Shown: positions 18,111 to 27,179 of the stretch, piece after piece
Layout of the letters: every line of letters starts with the position of its first letter
Numbering within the stretch: position 1 is the first letter of the stretch
Source: Oceanimonas doudoroffii
GTDB taxonomy: Bacteria > Pseudomonadota > Gammaproteobacteria > Enterobacterales > Aeromonadaceae
Reading direction: 5' to 3'
Assembly (NCBI RefSeq): GCF_002242685.1
Contig: NZ_NBIM01000004.1
Coordinates: 124,001-188,000 of the forward strand
Length of the DNA stretch: 64,000 nucleotides
Notes under the pieces: model-generated
Told to the model about the DNA's origin: nothing
Seen by the model: only the letters and a program-made list of their open reading frames with translations
Databases searched by the model: none
Program-made: the position numbers and the translations under genes

Positions 18111-19513
18111 TGCCAACACCACAACGCCCCTTCTGGCTGCAACAGGCTCTGGAGCGGGAGCAACCGGCACCGGCCGCCCCCCTCGATCGGCATCTTGAGG
18201 CCGATGTGTGCATCGTCGGTGGTGGCTACACCGGGCTGTGGAGCGCCATTCGGCTCAAGCAGGCAGAGCCGACACTCAATATCGTGGTGCTGGAGCGGGA
18301 ACTGTGCGGCAGTGGCGCCTCGGGTCGCAACGGCGGTTGCCTGCTGACCTGGTCCACCAAGTATCCGTCACTGCGCCGGCGTTACGGAGAGCAGGAAGCC
18401 GCCCGCCTGGTGCGCGCCTCGGAACAGGCGGTGCTGGAGATTCGGGATTTTTGCGAGCAACACGGCATCGACGCAGAACTGCGTATCGACGGCACCTGCT
18501 ACACCGCCACCAACGGTGCCCAGAGTGGCGCCATGGACCGCCTGGTGGCCGTGCTTGAGCACGCCGGGCTGAACAGCTGGTCCAGCCTGAACGAGGGAGA
18601 GTTGCTGGCCCACACCGGCTCCGAGGCCCACCTGGAAGGCCACTTCTCCCCCCTGGCCGGTTCGGTGCAGCCGGCGCTGCTGGTGCGTGGCCAGCGCCGG
18701 GTGGCGCTGTCCCTCGGCATTGCCATCTTTGAACACAGTCCCATGACCCGGCTCGGACGCGGCCGGCCGGCCCGGGTGGAAACGGCTCAAGGCAGCGTGA
18801 CCGCCGGCAAGGTCATCCTGGCACTGAACGCCTGGACCCCGAGCCTGTTTCGAGAATTCGACAAACACCTGGTACTGGTGTCGTCCGACATGGCGATCAC
18901 CACGCCGGCGCCGGCCGAGCTGAAGCGCCTCGGCCTGAACCATGGCGCCGCCGTGGTCGATGGCCGCACCTTTGTGCACTACTACCGCAGTACGCCCGAC
19001 GGTCGGCTGATGCTGGGCAAGGGCGGCAACCTGTTTGCCTACGGCAACCGGCTGCATGCGGCCTTTGACCAGCCCAGTCGCTATCGGGCCATGCTGAAGG
19101 CGGCGCTGCAGCGCTTTTTTCCCGGGCTTCGAGCCGGCATTGAAGCCACCTGGACGGGGCCATCGGACCGTTCCGCCACCGGCCTGCCGTTTTTCGGTCG
19201 GCTTGAGGGCGACGGCGATATTTACTATGGCCTGGGCTATTCCGGCAACGGCGTGGTGCAGAGCCTGCTGGGCGCCAAAATACTCACCAGCCTGGTGCTG
19301 GGACGAAACGATGAGTGGGCTCGCTGCGGCTTGGCCAGGGGACCCCAGGGGCGTTTTCCTCCCGAGCCGGTGCGCTGGCTGGGCGCCATGACGGTGCGCA
19401 ACGCCATTCGGCGCAAGGAAAACGCCGAAGACAGGGGTGACATGCCCTGGCCCTGGGATCGCTGGCTGGCACGCTTCGCCGATGCTGCCGGCAAGGCCGA
19501 CAAGGAAGCCTGA
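18110..19513 (+). CDS. FAD-dependent aminophosphonate-cluster oxidoreductase
   Basis: A 467-residue DAO-family flavoenzyme. The Rossmann dinucleotide motif DVCIVGGGYTGLW lies at about residues 31-43, an SGASGRNGG loop follows near 65, and the C-terminal GLGYSGNGV near 410 closes the FAD site. Proteins of this family recur in phosphonate clusters, and some homologues oxidise N-substituted AEP such as N-methyl-AEP to release an amine that PhnW can use or phosphonoacetaldehyde directly. That activity is inferred here. Start coupling with the permease stop (TAATG) fixes the ATG. A terminator follows 4 bp after the stop. Confidence 0.82.
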   Translation: MPTPQRPFWLQQALEREQPAPAAPLDRHLEADVCIVGGGYTGLWSAIRLKQAEPTLNIVVLERELCGSGASGRNGGCLLTWSTKYPSLRRRYGEQEAARLVRASEQAVLEIRDFCEQHGIDAELRIDGTCYTATNGAQSGAMDRLVAVLEHAGLNSWSSLNEGELLAHTGSEAHLEGHFSPLAGSVQPALLVRGQRRVALSLGIAIFEHSPMTRLGRGRPARVETAQGSVTAGKVILALNAWTPSLFREFDKHLVLVSSDMAITTPAPAELKRLGLNHGAAVVDGRTFVHYYRSTPDGRLMLGKGGNLFAYGNRLHAAFDQPSRYRAMLKAALQRFFPGLRAGIEATWTGPSDRSATGLPFFGRLEGDGDIYYGLGYSGNGVVQSLLGAKILTSLVLGRNDEWARCGLARGPQGRFPPEPVRWLGAMTVRNAIRRKENAEDRGDMPWPWDRWLARFADAAGKADKEA

Positions 19514-19517
19514 GCAC

Positions 19518-19546
19518 AAAAAAGGGATGCCTCGGCATCCCTTTTT
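19518..19546 (+). terminator. Intrinsic terminator of phnT-phnU-oxidoreductase operon
   Basis: AAAAGGGATGCC and GGCATCCCTTTTT arms with a short loop form a strong hairpin. It is symmetrical enough to serve the convergent glpX transcript as well. Confidence 0.88.
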
Positions 19547-19563
19547 CATTCGTGAAATCGGCG

Positions 19564-20571
19564 TTACAGAATGATGTCCTGCAGCTTGGCATCCTTGCGC
19601 GACAGAATATGAGTCGAGCGAATACGCCGTACGGTGCGTGACTTGCCCCGAATCACCAGGGTCTCGGTGTGGGCGTAGTTACCATCGCTGCTGATGCCCT
19701 CCAGCAGATCGCCCTTGGTGATGCCGGTGGCGGAAAAGATGACGTTGTCGGTGCGGGCCATGTCTTCCAGCTTGAGCACGGTACCCACTTCAATGCCCAT
19801 TTGCTTGCAGCGTTCAATCTCGGCCTGGCCGGCGGCCAGGTTTTCCTCGTTCGGGCCCTTGACCTCGTAACGGGGCAGCAGGCGAGCCTGCATGTCGCCG
19901 TCCAGGGAGCGGACCACGGCGGCGGAAATCACTCCTTCGGGGGCGCCACCCACACCATAGAGCATGTCCACTTCGCTTTCCGGAATACAGGCCAGAATGG
20001 AGGCGGCCACGTCCCCGTCGGGAATGGCGAACACTCGCACGCCCAGGGCCTGCATGGTCTTGATGGCCTTGTCGTGGCGCGGCTTGGCCAGGGTGATCAC
20101 GGTAAAGCGCGACAGCGGCTTGTTCAGGGCCTTGGCCACCGCCTTGATGTTCTGCTCGATGGACTTGTTGAGATCGATGGCGCCCTTGGCGCCGGCGCCG
20201 ACGATGAGTTTTTCCATGTACATGTCGGGCGCACGCAAAAAGGCCCCTTTTTCACCCACCGCCATCACCGCCAGGGCGTTGGACTGGCCCATGGCGGTCA
20301 TGCGGGTGCCCTCAATGGGATCCACGGCAATATCGACCTCGTCGCCGCCCAGGCCGACCTTTTCGCCGATATAGAGCATGGGCGCTTCGTCGATTTCGCC
20401 CTCGCCAATCACCACTTCGCCGCTGATCTCGATCTCGTTCAGCACATGACGCATGGCCGCCACGGCGGCGCCGTCGGCAATGTTCTTGTCGCCCCGGCCC
20501 AGCCACTTGTAGCCGGCCAGCGCGGCCGCTTCGGTCACCCGGGAGAATTCGATGGCCAGTTCACGTCTCAT
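19564..20571 (-). CDS. glpX: Class II fructose-1,6-bisphosphatase
   Basis: A 335-residue GlpX-type phosphatase producing fructose 6-phosphate in gluconeogenesis. It opens MRRELAIEFSRVTEAAALAGYKWLGRGDKN, nearly as in E. coli GlpX. It also has GEGEIDEAPML near residue 56 and the metal/substrate motif DIAVDPIEGTRMTAMGQ near 80-96. The length equals the E. coli protein. It lies alone, away from the glpFK genes it accompanies in enterics, and 21 bp downstream of the carbonic anhydrase gene, so the two may be co-transcribed. Confidence 0.95.
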   Translation of the reverse strand: MRRELAIEFSRVTEAAALAGYKWLGRGDKNIADGAAVAAMRHVLNEIEISGEVVIGEGEIDEAPMLYIGEKVGLGGDEVDIAVDPIEGTRMTAMGQSNALAVMAVGEKGAFLRAPDMYMEKLIVGAGAKGAIDLNKSIEQNIKAVAKALNKPLSRFTVITLAKPRHDKAIKTMQALGVRVFAIPDGDVAASILACIPESEVDMLYGVGGAPEGVISAAVVRSLDGDMQARLLPRYEVKGPNEENLAAGQAEIERCKQMGIEVGTVLKLEDMARTDNVIFSATGITKGDLLEGISSDGNYAHTETLVIRGKSRTVRRIRSTHILSRKDAKLQDIIL

Positions 20572-20592
20572 GAAAATTTCCTAATCAGTTAT

Positions 20593-21249
20593 TTATTGTT
20601 CGTCGCCCAGCACCCGCTGGCGGAACACGCGATATACATCGGGAATTTGATCCATGCCAGACACGCACATGTCCAGATCGTGCAGGCGGCCGTCCTTGAT
20701 ACCGTAAACCCAGCCGTGCACGGACAGGGGCTGACCCTGTTTCCAGGCATTCTGAACAATGGTGGTGTGACACAGGTTGGCCACCTGCTCGACCACGTTG
20801 AGCTCGCACATGCGATCTTCCCTGACCTGCTGATCTTCGATGGCGTTCAGGGTGTCTTCGTGCTTGTGGCAGATGTCCTTGATATTGCGCAGCCAGTTGT
20901 CAATGAGCCCCAGCTCCTTGTTCTGCATGGCCGCCAGCACACCGCCGCAACCATAGTGGCCGCAGATGATGATGTGCTTCACCTTGAGTACTTCAACGGC
21001 GTATTGTACCACCGACAGGCAGTTGAAGTCCGTATGTACCACCAGGTTGGCCACATTGCGGTGCACGAACACGTCACCGGGCAGCAGGCCGGTGAGCTGG
21101 TTGGCCGGCACTCGGCTGTCGGAACAGCCAATCCACAGGTATTCCGGTGCCTGCTGCAGCGACAGTTGTTCAAAAAAGGTCGGATCCTCTTTCTTGATGC
21201 GTTCGGACCAGTCCCGGTTATTGTCAAACAGATGCTTCAGTTCTTTCAT
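20593..21249 (-). CDS. can: Beta-class carbonic anhydrase
   Basis: A 218-residue cytosolic zinc enzyme interconverting CO2 and bicarbonate. The zinc ligands are visible as Cys42, Asp44 and Arg46 in GCSDSRVPA and as His98 and Cys101 in ICGHYGCGGV. The surrounding PGDVFVHRNVANLV is typical of the Can (YadF) type rather than CynT. It lies 21 bp ahead of glpX on the same strand. A second, unrelated delta-type carbonic anhydrase with a signal peptide is encoded at 54304-55161, which suggests a cytoplasmic/periplasmic division of labour. Confidence 0.95.
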   Translation of the reverse strand: MKELKHLFDNNRDWSERIKKEDPTFFEQLSLQQAPEYLWIGCSDSRVPANQLTGLLPGDVFVHRNVANLVVHTDFNCLSVVQYAVEVLKVKHIIICGHYGCGGVLAAMQNKELGLIDNWLRNIKDICHKHEDTLNAIEDQQVREDRMCELNVVEQVANLCHTTIVQNAWKQGQPLSVHGWVYGIKDGRLHDLDMCVSGMDQIPDVYRVFRQRVLGDEQ

Positions 21250-21294
21250 GGAATACTACCTGCCATGTTGTCGTTGGATATTAATAAAGTAGGC

Positions 21295-21320
21295 GGAAAA
21301 AAGGCCCGCAAAGGGGCCTT
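21295..21320 (-). terminator. Intrinsic terminator of rpoH
   Basis: On the minus strand AAGGCCC and GGGCCTT arms (21314-21320, 21301-21307) are followed by a T run, about 35 bp after the rpoH stop. Confidence 0.8.
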
Positions 21321-21354
21321 GAATCACCGAAAATGTCATAAAGGGCCGGACAGC

Positions 21355-22227
21355 TTATGCGTCCATGGCGGCCTTCAGTTTTTTCAGGGCGGTTTTTTCC
21401 AGCTGGCGAATACGCTCGGCGGACACGCCGTATTCATCGGCCAGGCTCTGCAGCGTGGTCTTGTCGTCTTCGTCGAGCCAACGGGCCTGAATAATACGCT
21501 GGCTGCGTTCGTCCAGGGCGTTCAGGGCGGCACGCAGGCGGCTGCTGGCGGCCTGCTCCCAGTTGGCTTCTTCCACCTGGGTAGCCACGTCGGAGCTTTT
21601 GTCTTCCAGGTAGTGCACCGGGGCAAAGCTGCCTTCGCGCTCGTCGTCGTCTGAAGCCAGATCAAAGGCCTGATCCTGGGCGCTCATGCGGGATTCCATC
21701 TCCAGCACTTCAGAGGGCGACACGCCCAGATCCTCGGCAACCCGGTTGACTTCCTGCTGGTTGAACCAGCCCAGACGCTTTTTGGACTTGCGCAGGTTAA
21801 AGAACAGCTTGCGCTGGGCCTTGGTGGTCGCCACCTTGACCACGCGCCAGTTGCGCAGTACATATTCGTGAATTTCGGCCTTGATCCAGTGAACCGCAAA
21901 GGACACCAGACGCACGCCCACGGTCGGGTCGAAACGCTTGACCGCCTTCATCAGGCCGATGTTGCCTTCCTGAATAAGATCCGCCTGAGGCAGGCCGTAG
22001 CCAGCATAGCTCTTGGCGATATGCACCACGAAGCGCAGGTGCGACATCACCAGCTGGCGGGCCGAGGCCAGGTCGCCGTCGTTCTGCAACCGCTCGGCCA
22101 GGGACTTCTCTTCCTCCGCGCTGAGCACGGGAATGGTGTTCACCGCCTGGATATAGGCCTCCAGGCTGCCCTGGGGAACCAGGGCAAAATGGCGCTGAAA
22201 ATCTGTCGTCATCAAACTCGTGTTCAT
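21355..22227 (-). CDS. rpoH: RNA polymerase sigma-32 (heat shock) factor
   Basis: A 290-residue sigma factor. Region 1.2 is near residues 25-50. Region 2 carries [38 protein letters not shown] at about 83-120. The RpoH box [17 protein letters not shown] is at 136-152, and region 4.2 ends [20 protein letters not shown]. It drives heat-shock genes. An inner Met at residue 6 is an alternative start. It stands beside ftsX-ftsE-ftsY in the order usual for gammaproteobacteria but reads as its own unit, with about 160 bp between it and ftsX and a terminator behind it. Translational heat control by its 5' mRNA is known in relatives but cannot be judged here. Confidence 0.97.
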   Translation of the reverse strand: MNTSLMTTDFQRHFALVPQGSLEAYIQAVNTIPVLSAEEEKSLAERLQNDGDLASARQLVMSHLRFVVHIAKSYAGYGLPQADLIQEGNIGLMKAVKRFDPTVGVRLVSFAVHWIKAEIHEYVLRNWRVVKVATTKAQRKLFFNLRKSKKRLGWFNQQEVNRVAEDLGVSPSEVLEMESRMSAQDQAFDLASDDDEREGSFAPVHYLEDKSSDVATQVEEANWEQAASSRLRAALNALDERSQRIIQARWLDEDDKTTLQSLADEYGVSAERIRQLEKTALKKLKAAMDA

Positions 22228-22388
22228 TACCTGACTCCGTGTGAACGGCTTCGGTTATTCCCCTGCAATGACTCTATCGACTTCGCCGGTCACATGCCAG
22301 CGAATGAAAATTTATGGATTCGCCATCAAAAGTCAAGGGAAGCACCGGGCTGTGCTGCCCCAATAAGACCACAGTCTGGCCGCAAGGT

Positions 22389-23339
22389 TCAAGCCGGCTC
22401 TATGGCTCTTATGTGACGGCGCACGGAAAAACCGGACGCCAGCAGGCTTAAAAGGGTTCCAGTCAGCACCAAAAGCAGGCTTTCGTTCAGTCCCAGCCCC
22501 AGCAGGGTAAAATCACTCTGGTACAGGGCCGCCAAGGCACTGACCTTGTGACTGAGCCAGAACACCATGATCAGGGTCAGCCACCAGGCCAGCAGACCGC
22601 CGATAATGCCATACCACAGCCCCACATAGAGGAAGGGCCTGTGTATAAAGCCGTCGGTGGCGCCTACCAGCTTCATCACCTCGATCTCGTAACGGCAGCT
22701 GAGAATGTTGAGCCGCAGGGTGTTGCTCACCACCAACAATACTCCGGCCAGCAACAGCACCGCCATGCCCACCACCGCCTGGCGCATCAGCTCCACAATG
22801 CCCGACAGCCGGGCCAGCCAGGCCATGTCGAGCCGGGCCGTGGCCACCAGGGGCTCGGCGTTCATGTCGGCCAGCAGCAACTCGGCCATGTCGGGCTGGC
22901 GACCGCTTTCCGACAGGTTCAGGATCAGCACCGCCGGCAGCGGGTTTTGCTCTAGCAGATCGAGCGCCTCGGCAAAGCCGGCGGCGCCGCTGAAATCGGA
23001 CAGGCCCTGCTCCGGGCTGATATAGGTAACCTTGTAAATCTCGCTCATGCCCTCAAGCCGGGTCTGAAACGCCTTGACCTGATCTTCTGCACTGTTTTGC
23101 TTGAGATAGAGACTGATCTGGGCCTGGCTCTGCCAGAAGCTGCTTACCGACTCGGCATTTTTCAGCAACACGTAGAAACTCGCCGGCAGGGCCAGGCTGA
23201 CGCCGAGCACGGCAATGGTCATCAGCGAGCTGAGCGGCGTGCGCCACAGCTCACCCAGGCTGGCAAACAGCTGACGCAGGTGATCCACCCAGTACATGAC
23301 CAGGCGCTGATGCCAGGTCAGCTTGTGAGTACCGCTCAT
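22389..23339 (-). CDS. ftsX: Cell division protein FtsX
   Basis: A 316-residue inner-membrane protein of the FtsEX complex, which controls septal peptidoglycan hydrolases through EnvC-type activators. It has an N-terminal cytoplasmic stretch, a first helix near 45-65 (LMTIAVLGVSLALPASFYVLL) and a periplasmic loop of about 100 residues. Three C-terminal helices follow, with the FtsX-family VVSNTLRLNILSCRYEIEVMKLVGAT segment near 205-230. Its start overlaps the ftsE stop by 4 bp (ATGA). It is last in the ftsY-ftsE-ftsX operon. Confidence 0.95.
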   Translation of the reverse strand: MSGTHKLTWHQRLVMYWVDHLRQLFASLGELWRTPLSSLMTIAVLGVSLALPASFYVLLKNAESVSSFWQSQAQISLYLKQNSAEDQVKAFQTRLEGMSEIYKVTYISPEQGLSDFSGAAGFAEALDLLEQNPLPAVLILNLSESGRQPDMAELLLADMNAEPLVATARLDMAWLARLSGIVELMRQAVVGMAVLLLAGVLLVVSNTLRLNILSCRYEIEVMKLVGATDGFIHRPFLYVGLWYGIIGGLLAWWLTLIMVFWLSHKVSALAALYQSDFTLLGLGLNESLLLVLTGTLLSLLASGFSVRRHIRAIEPA

Positions 23340-23998
23340 ACCACCTCCTCCTGCATGCGTCCGGCGTTCAGCCGCAGGGTGCGGTGGCGCTGGGAATTGA
23401 TCAGGCCGGTATCGTGGGTGGCGATCAGCACGCTCACGCCAACCCGGTTAAAGGCTTCAAACAGGCGTAAAATGTCCATCGACAGCTCGGGATCCAGGTT
23501 GCCGGTAGGCTCGTCCGCCAGCAGCAGCAGCGGCTTGTTGACGATAGCCCGGGCAATACCCACCCGTTGCTGCTCGCCCCCCGATAACATGGGCGGAAAG
23601 TAACGATCCTTGCCGTGCAGGCCAACCTTGTCGAGGGCGGCCGACACACGCCGCTGAATATCGTGATGGCTGTAGCCTTCAATCACCAGCGGCAACGCCA
23701 CGTTGTCGAACACGGTGCGCCCCTGAATGAGGTGATGATCCTGAAAAATCATGCCGATGCGCCGACGCACAAAGGGAATGTCGCGGCGGGCAATGCGGCT
23801 GACGTTGCGGCCATTGAAATAAACCTGGCCATCACTGGGCCGCTCCATCACGCTGATCAACTTGAGCAGGGTGCTTTTACCGGCCCCCGAATGGCCGGTG
23901 AGGTACGCCATTTCACCCTTCTCTAAATGAAAACTGACCTTTTGCAGCGCCTGAAAGCCGCCACTGTATACCTTGCTAACCTGCTCGAAGCGGATCAT
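23336..23998 (-). CDS. ftsE: Cell division ATP-binding protein FtsE
   Basis: A 220-residue ABC ATPase partner of FtsX. It has Walker A GHSGAGKST near residue 36, the FtsE-typical RIGMIFQDHHLI Q-loop, signature LSGGEQQRVGIARA near 138, Walker B LLLADEPTGNLD and switch His in ATHDTGL. ATP hydrolysis is transmitted through FtsX to periplasmic amidase activation at the septum. It starts exactly one base before the ftsY stop region ends and overlaps ftsX by 4 bp, forming a tight three-gene operon. Confidence 0.96.
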   Translation of the reverse strand: MIRFEQVSKVYSGGFQALQKVSFHLEKGEMAYLTGHSGAGKSTLLKLISVMERPSDGQVYFNGRNVSRIARRDIPFVRRRIGMIFQDHHLIQGRTVFDNVALPLVIEGYSHHDIQRRVSAALDKVGLHGKDRYFPPMLSGGEQQRVGIARAIVNKPLLLLADEPTGNLDPELSMDILRLFEAFNRVGVSVLIATHDTGLINSQRHRTLRLNAGRMQEEVV

Positions 23999-25786
23999 TT
24001 AGTCTTCCCGGCTGAAAAGCGCCTCGATAAATTCGGAGGCATTAAAGGGACGCAAATCGTCGATTTTCTCGCCCACCCCGATATAGCGAATGGGAATGCC
24101 AAACTTGTCGGCCACGGCAAAGATAACGCCGCCCTTGGCGGTGCCGTCCAGCTTGCTCAGGGTGATGCCGGTAATGGGCACGGCGTCGTTGAAGATCTTG
24201 GCCTGGCTGAGGGCGTTCTGGCCGGTGCCGGCATCCAGGGTGAGCATGATCTCGTGGGGCGCGGCAGGATCAATCTTCTGCATCACGCGCACGATCTTCT
24301 TCAGCTCCTCCATCAGGTGCGCCTTGTTCTGCAGGCGACCGGCGGTGTCGGCAATCAGCACGTCCACCTTGCGCGCCCTGGCGGCTTCCACGGCATCGTA
24401 AATCACCGAGGCGGCGTCGGCGCCGGTGTGCTGGGCAATGACCGGAATGTCGTTGCGCTCGCCCCACACCTGCAGCTGCTCCACCGCGGCGGCGCGGAAG
24501 GTATCGCCGGCGGCCAGCATGACCGATTTACCCTCGGCCTGGAACTGGCGGGCCAGCTTGCCGATGGTGGTGGTCTTGCCCACGCCGTTCACACCCACCA
24601 TCAGGATCACGTAGGGCTTGTGTTCGCTGTTGATTTCCAGCGGCTGGTCGACCTTGGCGAGGATTTCCCCCATTTCTTCCTTCAGCAGCTCGTACAGGGC
24701 TTCACCGTCCTTGAGCTGCTTGCGACTGGCCTGGCTGGTGAGGTTGTCGATGATCGACATGGTGGTTTCCACCCCCAGATCGGCGGTGAGCAGCTGGGTC
24801 TCCAGCTCTTCAAACAGATCATCATCAATCTTTTTGCCCCGGAACAGGCCAAAGAAGCCCGAGCCCAGGTTTTGACGGGTTTTAAGCAATCCGGCCTTCA
24901 GGCGGGCAAAAAAGCCTTTTTTCGGGGTCTTTTCAGCCTGAGCGGCAGCTTCGGCGGCCAGACGCTCCTGTTCTTCCGCCTCCTGCGCCAGGCGCTCCTG
25001 CTCGGCCGCTTCCGCTTCAGCGGCCAGCCGGGCTTCTTCTTCCACCACCTGCCGGGCAGCTTCCTCGGCCTGTTCCGCAGCCAGCCGTGCTTCTTCCGCG
25101 GCTTTCGCTTCGGCTGCCAGCCGCGCTTCTTCCGCGGCCTTGGCTTCGGCCGCCAGCCGCGCCTCTTCCGCGGCCTCTTCCGCGGCCTTGGCTTCGGCCG
25201 CCAGCCGCGCCTCTTCCGCGGCCTTGGCTTCGACCGCCAGCCGTGCTTCTTCCGCGGCCTTGGCTTCGGCCGCCAGCCGCGCCTCTTCCGCGGCCTTGGC
25301 TTCGGCCGCCAGCTGCGCTTCTTCCGCGGCCTTGGCTTCGGCCGCCAGCCGTGCTTCTTCCGCGGCCTTGGCTTCGGCCGCCAGCCGCGCTTCTTCCGCG
25401 GCCTTGGCTTCGGCCGCCAGCCGTGCTTCTTCCGCGGCCTTGGCTTCGGCCGCCAGCCGCGCTTCTTCCGCGGCCTTGGCTTCGGCCGCCAGCCGTGCTT
25501 CTTCCGCAGCCTTGGCTTCGGCCGCCAGCCGCGCTTCTTCCGCGGCTTTGGCCTCGGCCGCCAACCGCGCTTCTTCCGCGGCCTTGGCCTCGGCCGCCAA
25601 CCGTGCTTCTTCCGCCCGGGCCTCGGCTTCCTGTTGCTTCAGCTGCGCTTCCACTTCCGCGCCATGACCGGCTTCCGCTTCGGATTCCACCGCATCATGA
25701 GGTGTTTGCTGTTCCTGTGGTTCTTCCGGCTGCTCGTCTTTCTTTTTGCCAAAGCCCAGCCAGGAGAAAAAACCTTTTTTCGCCAT
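23999..25786 (-). CDS. ftsY: Signal recognition particle receptor FtsY with an expanded repeat domain
   Basis: A 595-residue SRP receptor GTPase that docks ribosome-SRP complexes at the membrane. The C-terminal NG domain begins near residue 300 ([20 protein letters not shown]). It has the P-loop [26 protein letters not shown], the DTAGRLQN motif and the [14 protein letters not shown] element ([11 protein letters not shown]). The acidic A domain is enlarged by about fourteen 12-residue [12 protein letters not shown] repeats at about 60-235. The start is set at the ATG at 25786 ([11 protein letters not shown], a membrane-targeting amphipathic start); an upstream TTG would add three residues. 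It is longer than E. coli FtsY (497), the excess being the repeats. Confidence 0.95.
   Translation of the reverse strand: MAKKGFFSWLGFGKKKDEQPEEPQEQQTPHDAVESEAEAGHGAEVEAQLKQQEAEARAEEARLAAEAKAAEEARLAAEAKAAEEARLAAEAKAAEEARLAAEAKAAEEARLAAEAKAAEEARLAAEAKAAEEARLAAEAKAAEEARLAAEAKAAEEAQLAAEAKAAEEARLAAEAKAAEEARLAVEAKAAEEARLAAEAKAAEEAAEEARLAAEAKAAEEARLAAEAKAAEEARLAAEQAEEAARQVVEEEARLAAEAEAAEQERLAQEAEEQERLAAEAAAQAEKTPKKGFFARLKAGLLKTRQNLGSGFFGLFRGKKIDDDLFEELETQLLTADLGVETTMSIIDNLTSQASRKQLKDGEALYELLKEEMGEILAKVDQPLEINSEHKPYVILMVGVNGVGKTTTIGKLARQFQAEGKSVMLAAGDTFRAAAVEQLQVWGERNDIPVIAQHTGADAASVIYDAVEAARARKVDVLIADTAGRLQNKAHLMEELKKIVRVMQKIDPAAPHEIMLTLDAGTGQNALSQAKIFNDAVPITGITLSKLDGTAKGGVIFAVADKFGIPIRYIGVGEKIDDLRPFNASEFIEALFSRED
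25086..25610. repeat. 36-bp tandem repeat array inside ftsY
   Basis: About fourteen in-frame copies of a 36-bp unit encode [12 protein letters not shown] on the minus strand. One copy has Gln for Arg, one has Val for Ala, and there is a 12-bp partial unit near 25170. Neighbouring copies are nearly identical at the nucleotide level, with alternating synonymous changes (CGC/CGT for Arg), which points to recent slippage or unequal recombination. The predicted product is a long charged helix. Confidence 0.9.
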
Positions 25787-25919
25787 TATTGCCAATACTC
25801 GCTGTTGTTCGGGACGATTAGGACTGGCCGTGATTCGGCCGCTTCATTAGAATGTTCGTCCCTTAATGGGGCACAAAACCGCCTTATACTAGCACTTTAT
25901 TGAAAGACGGCGAAACGAG

Positions 25920-26516
25920 ATGGCAAAAGCAAAACCGGCAAAAAAAACCGCTGCGGCCAGCGGCCAGATTCGGCTTATCGGCGGCCAGTGGCGCGGGCGA
26001 AAATTGCCGGTATTACACAGTGAAGGACTCAGACCGACCACGGACAGGGTCAAGGAAACCCTGTTCAACTGGCTGATGTTTGATATTCGCGATCGGCGTT
26101 GCCTGGATCTGTTTGCCGGCAGCGGCAGCCTGGGCTTTGAGGCCCTGTCCCGTTACGCCGCCGAGGTGGTGATGGTGGAAAAAGACGCCGCCGTAGCCGG
26201 CCAGCTGAAACGCAACCTGGCTACCCTGCCGGCGGCACCGGGCGCTGTGGTACAGGCCGATGCCGTGCAATTTTTGCAACAGCCGGCAACGCCCTTTGAT
26301 GTGGTGTTTCTCGATCCGCCCTTTCATCAGGAACTTCTGCCCAAAGTCTGCGAACGGCTTGAAAACCACGGCTGGCTCGCCGATGACGCCCTTGTCTATA
26401 TCGAACGGGAGCAGGGTCTGGCATTGCCCACCCTGCCCACCAACTGGAGCCTGCTGAAAGACAAGCAGGCCGGCCAGGTCAGTTATCAACTCTACCAAAG
26501 GGAGCAAGTGAAATAA
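25920..26516 (+). CDS. rsmD: 16S rRNA (guanine-966-N2)-methyltransferase RsmD
   Basis: A 198-residue SAM-dependent methyltransferase modifying G966 of 16S rRNA. The family-typical IRLIGGQWRGRKLPV is at about 17-31, RPTTDRVKETLFNWL near 39-53, motif I DLFAGSGSLGFEALSR near 63-78, and catalytic DPPF in VFLDPPFHQ near 126. It is divergent from ftsY across 133 bp, the conserved gammaproteobacterial arrangement. Its stop overlaps the next start (TAATG). Confidence 0.95.
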   Translation: MAKAKPAKKTAAASGQIRLIGGQWRGRKLPVLHSEGLRPTTDRVKETLFNWLMFDIRDRRCLDLFAGSGSLGFEALSRYAAEVVMVEKDAAVAGQLKRNLATLPAAPGAVVQADAVQFLQQPATPFDVVFLDPPFHQELLPKVCERLENHGWLADDALVYIEREQGLALPTLPTNWSLLKDKQAGQVSYQLYQREQVK

Positions 26517-26800
26517 TGAAGGTACTCAACCTGCTGATGCGGCTGGTAATGCTGGTGTTCTGGGCCGGTATTATTTACGCCCTGGTCGGCCCCGGTTTTG
26601 AAGAAGCCGGCTCCATGCCGCTGATCCTCGGCGCCGTGGTGCTGGTCATGCATGTATTGCAAATGCTGATGTTGAAACAGGTTGCCAGCCTGCTGAATCC
26701 CGGCGCCGGCGATTACCTGGAGGTGCTGGTGTTCGGCTCCTTTGCCATGCACCGCCACCGTGCCCGCCTGAAAGCACTGAGCGAACAGCAAAAGCGCTGA
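26516..26800 (+). CDS. DUF1145 family inner-membrane protein (YhhL-like)
   Basis: A 94-residue protein with two clear membrane segments (about 8-28 and 35-57) and a basic C-terminal tail (MHRHRARLKALSEQQKR). Small DUF1145 proteins follow rsmD in many gammaproteobacteria, as yhhL does in E. coli, and this gene is translationally coupled to rsmD. No function is established. Confidence 0.8.
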   Translation: MKVLNLLMRLVMLVFWAGIIYALVGPGFEEAGSMPLILGAVVLVMHVLQMLMLKQVASLLNPGAGDYLEVLVFGSFAMHRHRARLKALSEQQKR

Positions 26801-26801
26801 G

Positions 26802-27122
26802 TTATTGCTCCGGGCCTTCGGGTCCGGAACCACACCGCCAGCAGATCTCAAAACTGGCGTCGTTTTCCTCGCCGCAGCTCCCGCAATGCCAGGTCCCCTG
26901 GCTCTTTCGCTGATAATCCTGCAAGAACGTTCGCGCCCGCTGCCAGTCTTTTTCCTGCACCAGCAGGGTGACCTGGGCCACGTCCATGGGCAGCTCACCG
27001 AGCGCCCCCGCCAGGGCCTCTCCCTGAAGCTTTACCGCCATGCCACGGCTTTCCAATGCCCCCTTGAGGGTATGTGCCTCCAGGCTATGAGCCGCCTGAT
27101 ATACCGGTATCCAGTCGTTCAT
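26802..27122 (-). CDS. DUF2007-type protein with a C-terminal zinc ribbon
   Basis: A 106-residue protein. The N-terminal about 70 residues (VYQAAHSLEAHTLKGALESRGMAVKL) match the small alpha-beta DUF2007 domain, related to the PII-like ferredoxin fold and often called a putative signal-transducing domain. The end has two CxxC pairs (WHCGSCGEE and ICWRCG), a rubredoxin-like zinc ribbon. AAGGGAA precedes the ATG. It is convergent with the DUF1145 gene and begins immediately after the terminator of the upstream CsrB-type RNA. The role is unknown. Confidence 0.8.
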   Translation of the reverse strand: MNDWIPVYQAAHSLEAHTLKGALESRGMAVKLQGEALAGALGELPMDVAQVTLLVQEKDWQRARTFLQDYQRKSQGTWHCGSCGEENDASFEICWRCGSGPEGPEQ

Positions 27123-27146
27123 TCATTCCCTTCCGAACAGGCAATA

Positions 27147-27179
27147 GAAAAAGGGGGTGACATCATGTCACCCCCTTTT
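27147..27179 (-). terminator. Intrinsic terminator of the CsrB-type RNA
   Basis: A 14-bp perfect stem (27149-27162 with 27166-27179, arms AAAAGGGGGTGACA / TGTCACCCCCTTTT) is followed by TTTTCTAT on the minus strand. Confidence 0.9.

Noticed and set aside
25086..25610. Regular direct repeats that could suggest a CRISPR array
   Set aside because: The repeats are contiguous, have no unique spacers and stay in frame with ftsY; they encode a 12-residue protein repeat.
23927..25903. Long plus-strand frame with [10 protein letters not shown] repeats
   Set aside because: The repeats are the reverse complement of the ftsY tandem array; no start signal or family similarity.
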